Assembly (NCBI RefSeq): GCF_950023065.1
Contig: NC_088680.1
Span: forward strand, 30,740,559 to 30,804,558
Direction: 5' to 3'
Source of the DNA: Planococcus citri
Taxonomy: Eukaryota > Arthropoda > Insecta > Hemiptera > Pseudococcidae
DNA: 64,000 nt
This document shows, piece after piece, positions 35,930-49,650 of the stretch; the first letter of the stretch is position 1, and every line of letters begins with the position of its first letter. Below the pieces are notes generated by a model, which was given only the letters and a program-made list of their open reading frames with translations, had not been told where the DNA came from and searched no databases. Made by a program: the position numbers and the translations under genes.

Positions 35930-38779
35930 ATCATTTTTGGCACAAATTTGATTGTCAGAAATTCACCAAAAATTGAAAACTTAACTTCAGCACTTTGTCA
36001 TTTTGGCTGGTGATTAATTTTTTTGCATGTTTTTTCGATCTAGCTTTCTCCAGTTCAAAAATTTCGTGCGAGTCCTATGTTGGAAAGAAAAATCTGCGAT
36101 TTCGGCTGACCTGTCAATTGAAATGGCCGCCATTTTGTAACGAGTGAGACTAACTTTTTTTTTGGCAAGTTGGCTTTAAAATATTCCTTAGGTGTTCTCT
36201 TTGAGAAAAAAATTGTCCTATAGAGTATCAATGGGGGAAGGTGATGCATTAATTCCTATCATCACATGCTGGGCCATGTACATCAAAGCGTGAGCGATAA
36301 GAACGTACCTTGGAGGGAAAAAAGCAAAGGAAACGATTGTAAAGCGAATAAAAAAACACCAAAACAATGGCTTACTAGGGAGCTGAAAAAACTTCCTCGA
36401 TGGTATCGATAAGACTTATTAGTTCTCTTAGTTACTACGTTCTTCCTTCGCAATTAATGTAAAACCGTTAGGTATAAAAATGACGTAGGTTGTTGGTCAG
36501 GAGAGTAAGTGGAATGTAGCAGTATCCGCATCAATGTAACAACCGACGTCTTGATTGCTGTAAACAATAGGTTTAACATCATACGAAGTAGAAGAAATAA
36601 CAGAAGAGGCGAGAAAATACACTATGCCGGAGAAAGTTGTACCAGATGAGGAAACACTCTGGCAGGGTGAGAAGTAAAGAAAACGAACCGTTAACGAAGG
36701 CAAGCGAGGTTCGAAGATGAAGCAGAAAAAAACAGAAAATTCCTTTTTACAAGAGTTCGTCGGCGCGTAAAAAACGGAAATTAATTTCTTATCGAAAATT
36801 TTTTAACTTTAAAGAACACTGGTATTTTTCTTCTAAATTATTTTCTTTTCACAGCTCAATACGTTTTCGTCCATCGTATCTCTCTATAAATAAATAGAGA
36901 TACACTACTTAGGTACACTCGGCTGTCTTGGATGTGAGATTGGGTTGCTTCCCATTAAACGCGTTAAGGTACCCGAAGCTAAAAAGAAGCCTCGGTATCG
37001 GCCGGAATTAAGTCAAAGAGGAGAAACTGTTGATCATTGGTGCTCGGCCGACTCGACGTTGATTAAAAATTGTCTGCGAGCTCCCGACTCATCGTTGTAG
37101 TTGAAATAAAAAAATAAAGCAAAGAAAGGAAATAGAAAGAGATGAAAATAAATCTAGAAAACAGAGCGAGAGGAAAGATGAAAAGGTTAAAACTAATTTC
37201 TCCTTTTAGCTCGATACGCATCACATCTCGGTTGTTGTAGTAGTACGAGTTGTACTTTTACAACCTATCACAATGGTCGGTAATTTACTCTTTTGATGTT
37301 GTATTTTATATGGTTTCGAAAATGTAACTTTTCTTAACATCAAAGCCCTAGGCAAACACACATACGAGTATTATAAAAGATTACAAATGTACGAAGGCGT
37401 AAGGCCAATCGAGGCAAGCAGTGTGTAATATTACCGCGTCGTTCGTACCTATATCTACTCGTACTGACGAATGTGTATAGTACGTTGAGTAGAACGAGTT
37501 GCAAAAAAAAAGTAGAAAAAAGAGCACAGAGAGAGGAGCAACTTTAAAGCTAACTTTCTCGACGTCGCGTATTAATTTGCGCGAGTGTAGCGCAGAAACC
37601 CGCCAAATTTTAAACCTATTTTACTTACTGCGTATATGTGATGAGGTACTACATGCTACCTCTACGAGTCGAAACACTTTGCCCTTTGAAAATTTTCCAT
37701 CGTGTAACGTCAGCCAAAGGCGTATCTCGTTTTATCAAAATATATACCTATGTGAATGAGTAGGTATACCTACACGTACACTTATATTCGTACGAGTATT
37801 CGCTTCCTATTCCTAATGCTGTGTACCTTACCTCACCTTTGCTGCCTCTACCTAAGCTTAGTTTGTGTTCAAATACTCGAGTAAGTATTTTGGCTGCTCG
37901 TTTGATTCGTCTTTTATACGAGTATAATGTATTCGGAAATAAGTGAGCTGGAAAAGAGCAAAGCGTCGTAGACGTGAAAATGTCGCAATTCCTCTCTCTC
38001 TTTCTTTTTTTTTTTTTTTGATATTCGCGAATTTTAGATTTTATTTGATACGAGGGTAAATTTTTTTTCCGATGAGGATGTACACGTATTTTGTGCTGAT
38101 GAACAGATTGGTTTGGATGATTTTCTCGTGGTTTCTTTTTTTCTGCATACCATTCATAAAACAACTAAATTCTCCGTTCCGTTTCAATACTCGTATACCA
38201 ATAACTATCAATAACAAAATACATGAAACAATTCAATAAGCGAATACTAAATCAGAGAGTCGTTTCGACCATACTTAACCATATCTTCCAGCGCTGTTCT
38301 TTGAGTGAGAGTTTGTTTGTTTGACAAGTTGGGTGAAACCCATAGTGAAGGGTTGGAAATAGAAAATAACCAGTATTAGTTACTTGGAAAAATTATTTTA
38401 TCAATTAGCCAGTAGATACTTGAAAAAAAAATGAACAGAAATGATTCTTTACCGCAGCTGATCACTGATCAGGTGAATTTATTCTTGCCGTTAACAATGC
38501 AGATTTTCGATTCCGTTGCCAGTATTTATTACATTTAGTGTAGTTTTCAATAGAAATGAAGCTCTTACCATTGTGAAAATTGTTAAAGCCATAGCCCTTG
38601 AATAATAACCCTCATGCTTGATTCTCCTCCGAAAAAAAAAATAGTTTTGAGAGAAGAATTTGCATTAAAATGTAAGTACATTGTACTCGTAACTCTATGC
38701 GAATCGCTAACGTGTATCGAAGTTTTCTATGCGATTTGTGTAATTCTATTGCGTAAAAAAGCCAACAGAATTTTCAACA
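35930..38779. other. Intronic complex block, no gene
   Basis: About 36250-38250 is a long, complex, CpG-containing stretch free of the repeats that flank it. The 138-codon minus-strand frame at 38164-37748 is lysine-rich from poly-T/poly-A sequence and is not supported as a gene. Confidence 0.4.
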
Positions 38780-39665
38780 AATTCAATGTAGACCTTCATT
38801 TTGAGTTGAAAATTACTTAGCTGAAATTTTAGCTCTGGAGATTCCTGTGAGCTGCACATTTGGGTGCTCAAAGAGAGGACACTATCGACAATTTGTTTCT
38901 GCCCTAGCACCTACCTAGCCTAGGTTGGAAAAGATTTTCCAGTTATACGTATTTTTATTTGAGATTCTGCGTCGACCTTGAGCCATTTCTGTCAAAATTC
39001 AAGACCACTAATTTCAACGTCTTTCAAGGCTCTAATGAGCAGCTGAAGATCTTCAAATCGCTTATTTTTGGGTAAATTCGTGTTTACTGATAAGCTTTTT
39101 TTCTGTTCGCATCAATTATACAGGTAGAGGTATCTGTATGATTGAAACATATAATTTTTGAACCTGGGAAAATGTTTCAGAATCGAGTGAAATGTTTCGG
39201 TTATATTGTTTCGAATTTCAAAATACCGAAATTTGACAAGTTTTTGAATATCTTCTTCAATTTTTTTTTAAAATTTACTGGAATGACTAGAAAATTGACA
39301 CCACTACGTTTCAAAATATTTTCCTGGCTTCAGATATGATGTCTTTCGATGAGTACTTTGCAATGATACCCTAAACGCAAAATATTAGAGGAGAAAAATT
39401 TTTTCAAAACTCAATTTTACCCAAAAATGAGCTATTTGCTAACAAATCACATCTTTTGGAATTGGACCAATTTTTCCAAAAACCGGTCGAATTGGGGCTA
39501 GTAGAAAAAAATCACGATTGTCGAAATTGTACTCAATTTTTGAGGTCGCATGTCTCTTTTTTAGAGGCACCTCCGGAGCTGAAATTTTTCCCTGAGAATT
39601 CGACTCAAAATAAAGGTCTCCACTGAATTTGGTCAAAATATTCCGACCTTTTTTTGCAACTGTAC
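38780..39665. repeat. Large palindromic repeat, copy 1
   Basis: The left arm (tagaccttcattttgagttg, cttatttttgggtaaattcg) and the right arm (acccaaaaatgagctatttg, actcaaaataaaggtctcca) are inverted copies that meet near 39230. The left end reads outward as gaccttcattttgagt; the right end is its complement. Both arms are complete in outline. Non-coding; frames of 65-87 codons inside it are incidental. Confidence 0.78.
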
Positions 39666-40329
39666 CTGCTCTGTTAGCACATTTTTTAGTATGTTTTCGC
39701 ACTTAAGCGCATATTTAGATCATTTTGCCATTCCTGGGACGTACTTTTACCATTTTTATTTTTTAAATAAATTCTGAAAAAAAGTTCAAAGAACAAATAA
39801 GTACATAATATATTTCCAAGAAAAAATATTTATTTTTAAAGGAGATTTTGGCATAAAAAACGACTTTTATTTTGTTCAAATAGTTGGTATTTCCGAACAG
39901 CAAAAATGTTTAAATGATGAAATCTGCAATTTTTAGAGTTTTTGCTCGAAGCGCGATTCTCATTTTCATTCGATTTCGTATTAAGTTAGCCAATCAGCGA
40001 TAAGGTATTATTGAATTCAATATTACGATATTGATTTGGATTGGAATTTTTACTCATTTTATGTTTCATTATTCATTAAGTAATGTCTGAAATGTTTTTA
40101 AGAGAAACATTTTTAAAATTGAGAAATGAGAAAATTAGGATGAATTATTTTGATGTAGGCTAAATTCTGTTTAAAAGTTGAAAAACAATTTGAAGTTACC
40201 AAATATAGCAAAGAGCAAAGACTCTTTTGCAATTAGCGAAGAGTTGATGTTTTGTAAAATGCAATTAAAGACAATATTTTCGGAAGTCTGGAGGTTATTT
40301 ATAATTACTAAAGTACTAAATGGCCCCGT

Positions 40330-41035
40330 TTCCCTTCCAAAAAAACTCGAGAAGATTCGGATCAAATTCAGTAGGAATATTCGTTTCAATTTGGAAGTTA
40401 CTCTGAAAAAATTTTAGCTTCAGATGTGTTCCTGGAGGAGAAACATGACCCACCGTTGTTTCACTCTAATCCTTATCCAGCCTGTTTGGAGAAAATAGTG
40501 CAATTCCAGAACATGGCATTTGAGATGAGGTACTATTCTTTTTTTTTTTTGAAATTAGCGAGAATGGACAAAAAATAGGCCTCAGCACGTTTTAAAATAT
40601 TTCTCTAATTTTAGAAACGATCTTTTTTAATGCTTTGGCGTTACTTGAGCGAATTATTTGAGAAAACTATAATTTCAAAACACGAATTTACCTAAACATA
40701 AGCAACTTGCAACTTTTCAACTGCTTAGCATAACCCTAAAAGTGATGTTGGATTTCAATAGCGATGGACTGGGTCCACGTAGAATTTCAAATAGGTACAT
40801 TCTTTGATACGCCTAGGCCATTTTTCCAAAAACAGGTTCAGTAGAAGCTAGAGTGTAAGAATCATGCTTTTTTCAAATATATAGGTACCCCTTCTTGAGG
40901 ATTCATATACTCTCCTCCAGGGGCACCTCTAAAGCCAGCAATTTTCCAGAGTAACTTTCAATTCAAAATGAAGGTAGGAAGGTATCCACTGAATTCGATC
41001 AAAATCCTCCGACACATTTTCCCCCTGAGATTCGC
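40330..41035. repeat. Large palindromic repeat, copy 2 (left arm deleted internally)
   Basis: The right arm is complete: cgaatttacctaaacataag, gggccactt-type segment, ttcaattcaaaatgaaggta and gatcaaaatcctccgac. The left arm retains its outer part (gatcaaattcagtaggaata, ggaagttactctgaaaaaat) and then jumps to the centre near 40540. Confidence 0.72.
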
Positions 41036-42400
41036 CCTAATAAGTAACTGCATTTTAGATATTATTTACCTAAGCATTGAAATGTTGAATTTTGGAATCC
41101 ACATTTTTGATTTTTTGGTGTTTGAAGAAGTTTTGAAGTTGTACATAAAATAACTGTGTGAAATTTAATAACTTTTCAGTTGTTGATACCTCACAATACC
41201 TCATAACTCATGAACAGGTAAAATTTGACTCACTTTCTTCTATGATGTTTCTTCATAATTGGTCGTTTTTCGCTGTCAAGTTGTTTTTATGATTGAAAAT
41301 TTCAAACGGTCGAAATTTGATGAAGAAGTAACCAACTCAAAATTGATCTAAGTTTTGTCCAAGCCACAGCACTACAATACTCGACTATTTGCAAAAGAAC
41401 GAAAATTTCCCATCACTTTAGCCAATGTTGGAAATTTCTGAAATAATGACACTAAAACAGGTGTGGCACTAGAATATATGTAGAGGGGCTGGAATCTTTT
41501 TTATAGTGTCAGTTGCATCATTTTCGGTGCATCAAAGTCCACAATGAGGTGGATTTTTTCAATTTTTTTTTGACAGAGAAAAATTCTAGCCAAATGACCT
41601 TGACAATGATACAGACAAAATTTCTCAGGTCAGTTCAAGTTTTTTTTCCTAAGAAGAATTTTCAGTCAAAAATTATGAATAGGTATTACCAATTGAATAA
41701 AAAATGCAAAAGTAGGTACAGTTTCTGATTTTTGTAAAACAGAAAGAAAACTGAAATAATTCTTTACCATGTGCGTACTTCTTTAGGAATAATAAGTACT
41801 GTGCCACCCACTCTTCTAACGGTATTTTTAACTTATTGTTAGAATCCACTCGAAACTGGAGTTTGTCTCACTCGATCGTGTAGAATCCAATACATTGATA
41901 TTTTTAGGCATTGAATTTCTTGTAATAGTATAATGATATTACGAACGTTTTCATTTTCAGATTTTTAATGCATGCTAATTCTTTTCCTCACTGGAAATCT
42001 AATTGGGTCTCACTGCATGTTTGATACGAAAAAATGTTAAAACCCATCTCATACTGAACTAACCGTGTACTACTTACATACCTTGCAAACTTTCCGCTTC
42101 TAATCGTAAGTTCATTTTGCCCTGTGGAAAGAAACCTCCGACACCGCTTACTTCATCCCACGTATATGACGTATAATAAGAGAGTCGTGTATTGTTTTCG
42201 TCGTCTCAGGATAAATAAAACCAAAATAGGAAAGTAATTTCCGCGAAAACTGTCGACTATCTTGACTCTCTGTACACGTACGAGTAAAATGTTGCGTGTA
42301 CCAGTTGCAGCCACAGCAGCAACAGTATAGTCGTCGCATACGTACTGATCATATATCATTCCAAAGGTTTCCTCTGCTCTCTTTAGAATGATGTAAATAA
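41036..42400. other. AT-rich intronic DNA
   Basis: No gene recognised. Confidence 0.4.
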
Positions 42401-44734
42401 CACACCAGACTCGAAGAAGCGCGCCAAAGGGAAATTCATTTAAATTAAAACGTACAGTTTGAAAAATGATTTCGCCTTAGTAAAAAATTCCGCGAGTACA
42501 TTGACGACGAGATGTGTTTTCTCAGTGGAGTTTGATTGGTTGGTTGCATGTTGCGCGAAATGTGTGTCAACATGGTGTATGTATACAGGGTGTCTTGTTG
42601 AAAGTTTGCTGTAGGTAATTGAAATACTCGTATGGTTGAGTTTGCAGTCTGTGTGGTTGATTTATTGCTGCATTGATCAAACGAGATTCCACTTTTTACA
42701 GGTTGGATATTCACTAAAGTAACTATTTTATTTATTTATTTATTTTCGAACATTTTTCTAAAGGTTTTAAAGTACTGAATAATATTTTTGAGAACCCCTG
42801 TAAATTCACCTACTTTGGAATTTTTGATATAGGAAATAGGAATTAAAATAGATGCTCTGACTAGGGGCATGAGAGACTTGGTCTGGGCTAGCTGGAAAAT
42901 GGAGTTTAAATGCATACCTTCTTTCTCCGAACTTTTTTTACGTTTTTGGAATCGAAGAAGTCAACGTTTTTCAAGCTTTGGAGATCCCTCTAGAGTTTTT
43001 ATGGTCAGTTTTCATTATTTTAATTAATTTTTTTGACAAACGACGATGATACAAAATAATTCACACATGGACTTTTCTGCGCAGCACTCGAAGAAAAAAA
43101 AATGACAGGAATAAAACTTTGGCAAAAACAAAAACTATCTTGCAATCAGCTGATAAATTTTCAAGTAGAAATCAGTTCAGATAAGGTAATTTAAATATTT
43201 CGTCAATGGCGTCTGGAGGGTCCAGTCCCTAACTCAGGAGTCCTTTTGGTACCTTTTTTCAATTTTGTAAGAGTTTAAACGTGTTTAAGCCATAGTAGCT
43301 GTATATGGCACCCACAAAATAAAATAAATAAATAAATAAGTAGGTAACTAAGACGCCAATGTTAAATTTTTTTTCTCAGTTTTTTGTAGGTACTTTTACC
43401 GAAATCTTTGCTTTTTCCATTGGTTTCTTACTACAGTTTCGAAGCATTTACTCGACTCTTGTGTAATTCTCTCCTCTCAGAGTTCATCTACAGAAAAGCC
43501 ACACTCCATGTGGACTTTTTTGTTCGTATTACAATTTTTTGCATCTCAACCCTGGTTTATTCCCACTCCGAAGTTTGTCAGAGGTTGAATGGGACACCCT
43601 GTATGTACCATATACGTATTTTGTTGGTTGATATGTCGTCACCGCGTGAGTGAAGTACATAGTAATAGTACTGCACGTACATGTACGAGATATATATTAC
43701 CAGAAAGCGTTAAATAATTATTTACAAATTCATCAAGTTTGCTGCTCGCGAACGTGGTGTGCACATTTCATTCGAAACACTTTAATAAACTACGTGTAAT
43801 TTTAGTTAGGTACACGTCTCTTCTCTTTCTATCTCTCTCTAACGTGTATGTTTGTACTGCGACGAGATATATTACACGTTTGCCGAAGTGATGAGAGACG
43901 AGAAGAGAGAAACAGAGAAGCGAATGTAAATGGAATTTTGAGCAATTTTTCAATACTTCTCGTTCACATGTGTATGATTTGTGTGTATATGGTACGTATA
44001 CTGTGTACTACAAACGAAATGGGATGTAGGTGGTGATGGCGTTGCTATTATCCGGCGTTTGTATTTATCTACAGAATGTGCTTAGTTAGTGTATACGTAG
44101 CATGTATTTACTGTACCTACAGGAACTGAAGAGTATTCGATGTAGGTTGATAACGTTTGGCGTTTTTGTATTTTGAGGAGAAATTGTGTTTTTTGGGATC
44201 TGTCTTCAGAATTACGTAGTCAATAAGTTTGTGGAGCTTGGAAACTACATATAATTTTTAGGAGCACAACCCAAGTATCTATTGCTTAGGTGGGACTATA
44301 AAAAGTGACAAAAAACCACTCTATTCAAAAATCACTCATTTTGAAGATCACTGGCTCGGTCTTTGTTTGACTTGGAAACTTACATTTTTAGGGGTCATGT
44401 CATCTTCTACTAAATGTGAACTTTCTCAACTATTTTCGTCTTTAGGCGTGTTAATTCACGTTCCTCGGTTATTGGGTAGATTGAAAAAAAAACGTACTTA
44501 CTTAGATACCTATTTTATATTTAGAAAAAATAAATTATTGAAATTTGTAAAATTTACGTTGAAAATCCAGCACAAAAATCGTTGTCCCCCTTCAATGAAT
44601 TTAGTCTGATGACTGATAAGGGTAGATTTTCAAACTGAATCACTTCAGATATTAAGTGAGTATTTTTGTCACCCACGCAGGTACTAAATAAGTACCTACC
44701 TACTTAAGTATTACATACCCTTAACAAAGAAAAT
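42401..44734. other. Intronic DNA, no gene
   Basis: 42730-42747 is (tttat)n and 43320-43337 is (aaat)n. 43025-43165 is one copy of a dispersed repeat whose second copy is at 45523-45640 (gacaaacgacgatgatacaa, then aaaactatcttgcaatcagc). 43600-44150 is a complex block with no coding support. Confidence 0.45.
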
Positions 44735-45505
44735 TTAAAAGTTGCACATCTCAAGATCTAAATCGATTCGAAAAATGAAAAAAAGAGACGTAAATCAAAC
44801 TTCTGTTTTATCAAATTTTCATTTTTTTCGCTAAAAATAGACTACCTATGTACTTTAATTTTTAAAAATTCGTTAAAAATCTAAAAATGAAATTAAACCT
44901 CAAAAATGTGACTTTTTGGTGAAATTATGGATGGTACAAAAATTTTTATTTTGGAAAAATTACTTAGAAGTGAGGTAACAATCTAACAATTTTATGGCAA
45001 TAGGCTTGGATCAAAATTTTACGATTGAAAGCAAACTGTTATTGGAATCAGACTTCGAACTCTTACTGTTTCTGATATTTTATATTCGATGAGAACGCAG
45101 ACTTTCTAATCAGTTTAAAATACAAAAGGGACGGTAAAAGTCCAAAGTCTAATTTATATTGAGTAAATTTGCATATATTTTGGATTTTCAATCGTAAAAT
45201 TTTGAACCAAGTAATGCAGGTTGGTTCTTATTGTTCAAAACTGTTACCATAAAATTGTTAAATTGTTATTTAATTTCTTCAAAAAATAAAATCAAAATTT
45301 TTGTATCATCCGAAAATTTACTAACAAACCACATTGTAGATGTTGAATTTTATTTTTCAATTTTAAGCGAATTTTTGAAAATTGAAATGGTCTATTTTCA
45401 CCGAAAAAAATGACTCAAATTTCGTAAAACTGAGGTTTGATTTATATCTCCTTTTTGGGGGGGGGGAGATTCCTCGAGTCGATTGATGATAGTTTCAAAT
45501 GACAC
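44735..45505. repeat. Foldback element, about 770 bp
   Basis: The arms mirror each other over about 350 bases. The left arm has gagacgtaaatcaaacttct, tttttttcgctaaaaataga, taacaattttatggcaatag and aaaattttacgattgaaag. The right arm, read on the other strand, has gagatataaatcaaacctca, tttttttcggtgaaaataga, taacaattttatggtaacag and aaaattttacgattgaaaa. Centre about 45120. Non-coding. Confidence 0.78.
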
Positions 45506-45522
45506 GTGCAAGCATATTAATT

Positions 45523-45640
45523 TTTTTAACAAACGACGATGATACAAAATCATACATGGATTTTTCTGCGAAAAGGAATAAAACTTTAGCAAAAGCAAAA
45601 ACTATCTTGCAATCAGCTGATAAATTTTGAAGTCTTAGTC
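45523..45640 (+). repeat. Dispersed repeat, second copy
   Basis: Direct repeat of 43025-43165: aacaaacgacgatgatacaa, then acttt-gcaaaagcaaaaac and tatcttgcaatcagctgata. The copy at 43 kb carries a short extra A-rich segment. Confidence 0.88.
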
Positions 45641-45849
45641 ATCTTTCGCTTCTCGATTCTTTTGGTACATAGGATTCATTTTATTAATCACTTACTTTTT
45701 CCATAAATTATAGGATTTTTGCATGAATCTTACTGAATTTTTCATAAAAAGTGCCATATCGGTACCATTGTTTTGAATCATTTACTCGACTCTTGTGTAC
45801 GCAGATTTTCAGATGGTCTAGTTGAGCAGATAAATTACTTGCCACATAC

Positions 45850-46380
45850 CTATTTCTTATTAGTTAACAGTTTTTGAAAAAAATTGATAAGTTTTTGGCA
45901 ATTTTTCTCGATTTTTGAAATAGACAATAATGACTAAAAAATTGGCACCTCTGTTTTCTAAAATATTCCCCAAGTTTCACAAACGATAATATCTATAGTT
46001 GTTTTCTCGAAATTATAATGTGAAGTATTTGAGAAGAAAGTATTTTAAAAATATGAATTTTCTAAACAATGCAATTTTTAAATAATTTTGAATTTTGGTG
46101 GCAATAGCCTAGGTTGACGCAGAATCTCAAATAATGGGTATCTTGCGAGACTGAGCCATTTTTTCCAACACAAGTTGAGCAGGGTCTTGAGTAAAAAACG
46201 CCACAATTTTTTCAAAACGCCTCCTCTTTCAAGAATAATAGCCTATTCTCCCATTCAGCAGGGGCACTTCTTGAGCTAAAATTGTTTCTGAGTGATTTTC
46301 AACTTATTTCTAGTAAAATTCCCTGCTCAATTTTGTCAAAATATTTCTACTCTTTTTCCCGTCACCCCACTTACGAGTAA
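45850..46380. repeat. Large palindromic repeat, copy 3 (centre and right arm)
   Basis: From aatgactaaaaaattggcac (centre type) through gacgcagaatctcaaataat to gctcaattttgtcaaaatat, this matches the right arms of the other copies. The left arm is almost absent. Confidence 0.68.
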
Positions 46381-46485
46381 ATGTCTATATTTTAGGTTAC
46401 TTTCGTGTAGGGTAACACGTTCTGATGTGAAACAAATATTTTTACTTACCTACTTGATTGAATATTGTAGTAGTTAGTATCAGTT

Positions 46486-47118
46486 GAATCGGTGGGAACG
46501 GAAAGGTAACAAGTCACATTTTTGGAAAAAAATTTTTTCACGGATACAGGGGTTTCAAAGTACGGCGGATCGACTGGTGATGTCAGATTTCCGCAAAACT
46601 GCCGGGAAAGTGGTATTTGGGCGCAGAAAAAGGGCGGATCCGTATTTATGACTTTTTTGTAAAATTTTTTTGATTCCTTGAAAAGTAACTAACATTTCTG
46701 AGAAGACCATTTTTTGAAATTCAAGTTAATCTCTGAACTGAAAAATGATGAAAAAATTAACAACTTCGGCAAAAAGTCTTAGAACGCAAGGGGTTTTTGG
46801 TCAATTTAAACGAGATAGCAGTCTAAATGATGTACTTAGATGTAGAATCAAGCCCCATTCGTGCCCGAGCAATTTCAAAAGAAATTTTGTCGATTGGGTG
46901 CAGAAAGGGTCTTAAGTCCCATTTGTTTAGGCAGCAACAGCGCCGGCGCACGTGAATATTTTTTTTTCTAAACAGAGCTAAAAATTGTGTCTTGGGGGTC
47001 CTCTTTCAATGACCTTAAGCATGTTTACCAAAAATTTTTGATTTTCAAATAAATAAGTTTTTTGTTATTCCTGAAAAGTGCGAAAATGGACTTAGCCCCT
47101 TTCCGTTTCCACCGATTC
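46486..47118. mobile_element. Non-autonomous TIR element with AGTT duplication
   Basis: The ends are gaatcggtgggaacggaaag and, inverted, gaatcggtggaaacggaaag, with one mismatch in about 20 bases. The four bases AGTT flank both sides (46482-46485 and 47119-47122), consistent with a target-site duplication. No transposase frame inside 633 bases. Moderate divergence in the interior; family unknown to me. Confidence 0.85.
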
Positions 47119-47122
47119 AGTT

Positions 47123-48664
47123 GTTATTGAAGTAATGGACGCTGCATTTGTAGCTACAGCACAGCATGTTTCTGGTGATCATAAACAAAATCAATGCAGT
47201 AATTATGAGTTTATTCAATTTTTGAAACAAGCAGTCGTTGGCTCATCAGCCATCAACAACCATTCGTCCGATTTTGTATGTTCTAAAATCTGTGGTGGAA
47301 TACAAGACCTAATTCCGATGACGATACATCGCAAAAAATGTCTATCGGCCCATTCTCGAAAACATTCCAGTCTGAAAAACCGCCTACATGGAATTACCAC
47401 AACATCATCTTACAAATGTACTGCCGAAGACAAAAGCCACGATGATAATCTGATCATTGCTGTTGTTATTGTCGCGGCAGAAGCGAATTAATGTGCATTT
47501 ACGAGATACGACTAGCAGTAAAATTTTTCAAACGACCAAATTAAAAGGCGGCGAATTGCGTCATTTTTACAACCACCTCTCCTCGACACTCTCCCCCCTA
47601 GTGCGTATCTTTCTCACTAAAAATTTCTGTAAAAAATATCTCGTTGTCTGGGCTCGTTAAGAAGTAATACAAAGGGGAAAAAATTTGCTCGCCGGCGATA
47701 ACAGTTCGCATTTCGAGTCGTATATCGTCATACTAGTTTCATCGTCGTCGTTGTTCTACGAGTTGTATAACGTTTGGTAATCGTTGTAAATCGATGGTAT
47801 TCAGATTTTCATGGTTTCTTTAATAGCCCGAAATTTGCCGCTAATATTCGCAACGATTAAAAACTTTTCGTAGCACGAGTTAGTTCTTTCTTTTTTTCAC
47901 CCCTCTGCTCACTGCTGCTCGATCTTCTCTTCATCTCTCGTGCGAGAAGAAGAGCATGAACGCGGTTAAATTTCTCACGAAATAAACGTTGCTCGACGTC
48001 TTTAACACTCCGACCCGTTATGCCCTCATTCTTGCCGCCCATCCTCGTCGCCATCATATCTCTTTTTTTAATGCCAAACTATATTACCAAAAACTTTGTA
48101 AACGAAATAAACGAATATTTATTTTTATGGCGGTTAAAAAAGAGAATAAGGGCAGATTTACCAAGTCCACCCGATCTTCTGTTGCCTGCTGCTTGCTACA
48201 TTGTCGGCGCTTCTTCATAGTCGAATAACGCCAACGAATTTAACTTTTCTTATAAACTACACGAGGCGTTTAAAAAGCATAGAGAATGTAGGAGAGGGGA
48301 AACATCTCGGGTGGATTTTCTTTATAGGTGAAAATATGTACTAAATCGCCGGCGATTTTCATACCGCTGGCGACGTTATTGTTTGTAACGATTATTTTGA
48401 ATTTTCGCTTGTATATTTCGATGGTGGAGCAGAGTTAAAGACTCATTCTTGAGCTGAAGACATGATGATTCAAAAACTTGAAAATTAACGATTACTTACA
48501 AGGAATCACGAATCGATGAGGAACATGTGAATCGGAAGAGGAGTATTTCCAAAAATAACAGCAACAAATCGAAGTTTTCTGTGATTTGTGTTACATACCA
48601 ATGATTGTGAGTAAGAATGAACCCCTTATTACCTACGTTGGTGCATTTTAGAGCGGATCACGAA
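47123..48664. other. Intronic complex block, coding not supported
   Basis: 47135-47491 is a 118-codon plus-strand frame (MDAAFVATAQHVSGDHKQ...) with a mixed composition. It has no family I recognise and no splice context. The stretch 47500-48400 is CpG-containing and complex, like the other single-copy-looking blocks. Confidence 0.35.
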
Positions 48665-49650
48665 AAATAAAAAAATATCAGAGGATTTTGACCAAATTCA
48701 GTGGACTTTTCCTTTAGAGTTGAAAGTCACTCAGAAAAAATGTCAGCGTCGAAAGTGCTTCTGGAGAGGTACGTATGAGTTCTCAGAAAGATAATTATAC
48801 TTTTGTGGAAAAATGGTGGGTTTGTCAGTTCAGCCTCTACCCAATAAGTTCTTTGGGAATATGGCCCAGTTCCAAAAGATAGTACCTATTTGAGATTTTG
48901 TGTCAAACTAGGCCATTGTCATAAAAATCCAAGAGCAGTTGTAGAGTTCTTCTGAGGGATTAAAAATTTACAAATCGCTTATTTTTGGGTAAAATCGTGT
49001 TTTAAAACTTTTTTCTCAAATACCTATATATTTCGCGTTACTTGATTATACTGAGACATGAGATATAATTTCTGAAGCTAGAAGAATATTTTGGAATGCA
49101 GTGGTACCAATCTTTCGCCCCCTATTGCCATTGATAGTTTGAGAAAATAGCCAAAAATTCATGAATTTATGTACCTATTTGATGTTTTTGAAATCGAAAA
49201 TAATGATCAAATAATTGGCACCACTGTATTCCAAAATTTTTTTCCACTTTCAGAAATGATATCTGTAGATATTTTGGCCCGGTCCATGTGCAATATTCGA
49301 AAATAAAATGTTTTCAAAACACAGATTCACCCAAAAATAAGCCATTTGCAAGTTTTAATTCGCTCGTTGGTAATGTTCAAATGAGTCTTGGGTTTTAAGA
49401 GCAATGCTCCAGGCTGGTGCAGAAATTCTAATTGTCATATTTTGGAACTGGGTCATTTTTAAAAACAGATTGGCAGAAGCTAGAGCAAAAACATTATGAT
49501 TTTTTTAAAAATACCCCCTCTTTGAGGATCCATTTCATACCCTATTACCAGAGGCTCCTGCGGAGCTAAATTTTTTTTAGAATGACTTTCTACTCAGAAT
49601 GAAGGTCTTCACTGAATTTCGTCAAAATCTCTCCACTTTTTTTGGCGTTT
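48665..49650. repeat. Large palindromic repeat, copy 4 (most complete)
   Basis: The left arm begins at gaggattttgaccaaattca, then gagttgaaagtcactcagaa. The right arm ends at tgactttctactcagaatga, cactgaatttcgtcaaaatc, its inverted counterpart. The core (ggaatgcagtggtaccaatc / attggcaccactgtattcc) is mirrored about 49145-49150. Each arm is roughly 480 bases. Flanking sequence to 49960 is shared with 54155-54420, so this copy also belongs to a larger duplicated segment. Confidence 0.85.

Noticed and set aside
37748..38164. 138-codon lysine-rich minus-strand frame
   Set aside because: Composition comes from homopolymer tracts; no family, no splice evidence.
47135..47491. 118-codon plus-strand frame
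   Set aside because: Reasonable composition but no start context, no splice sites and no recognised family; kept only as a note in the block entry.
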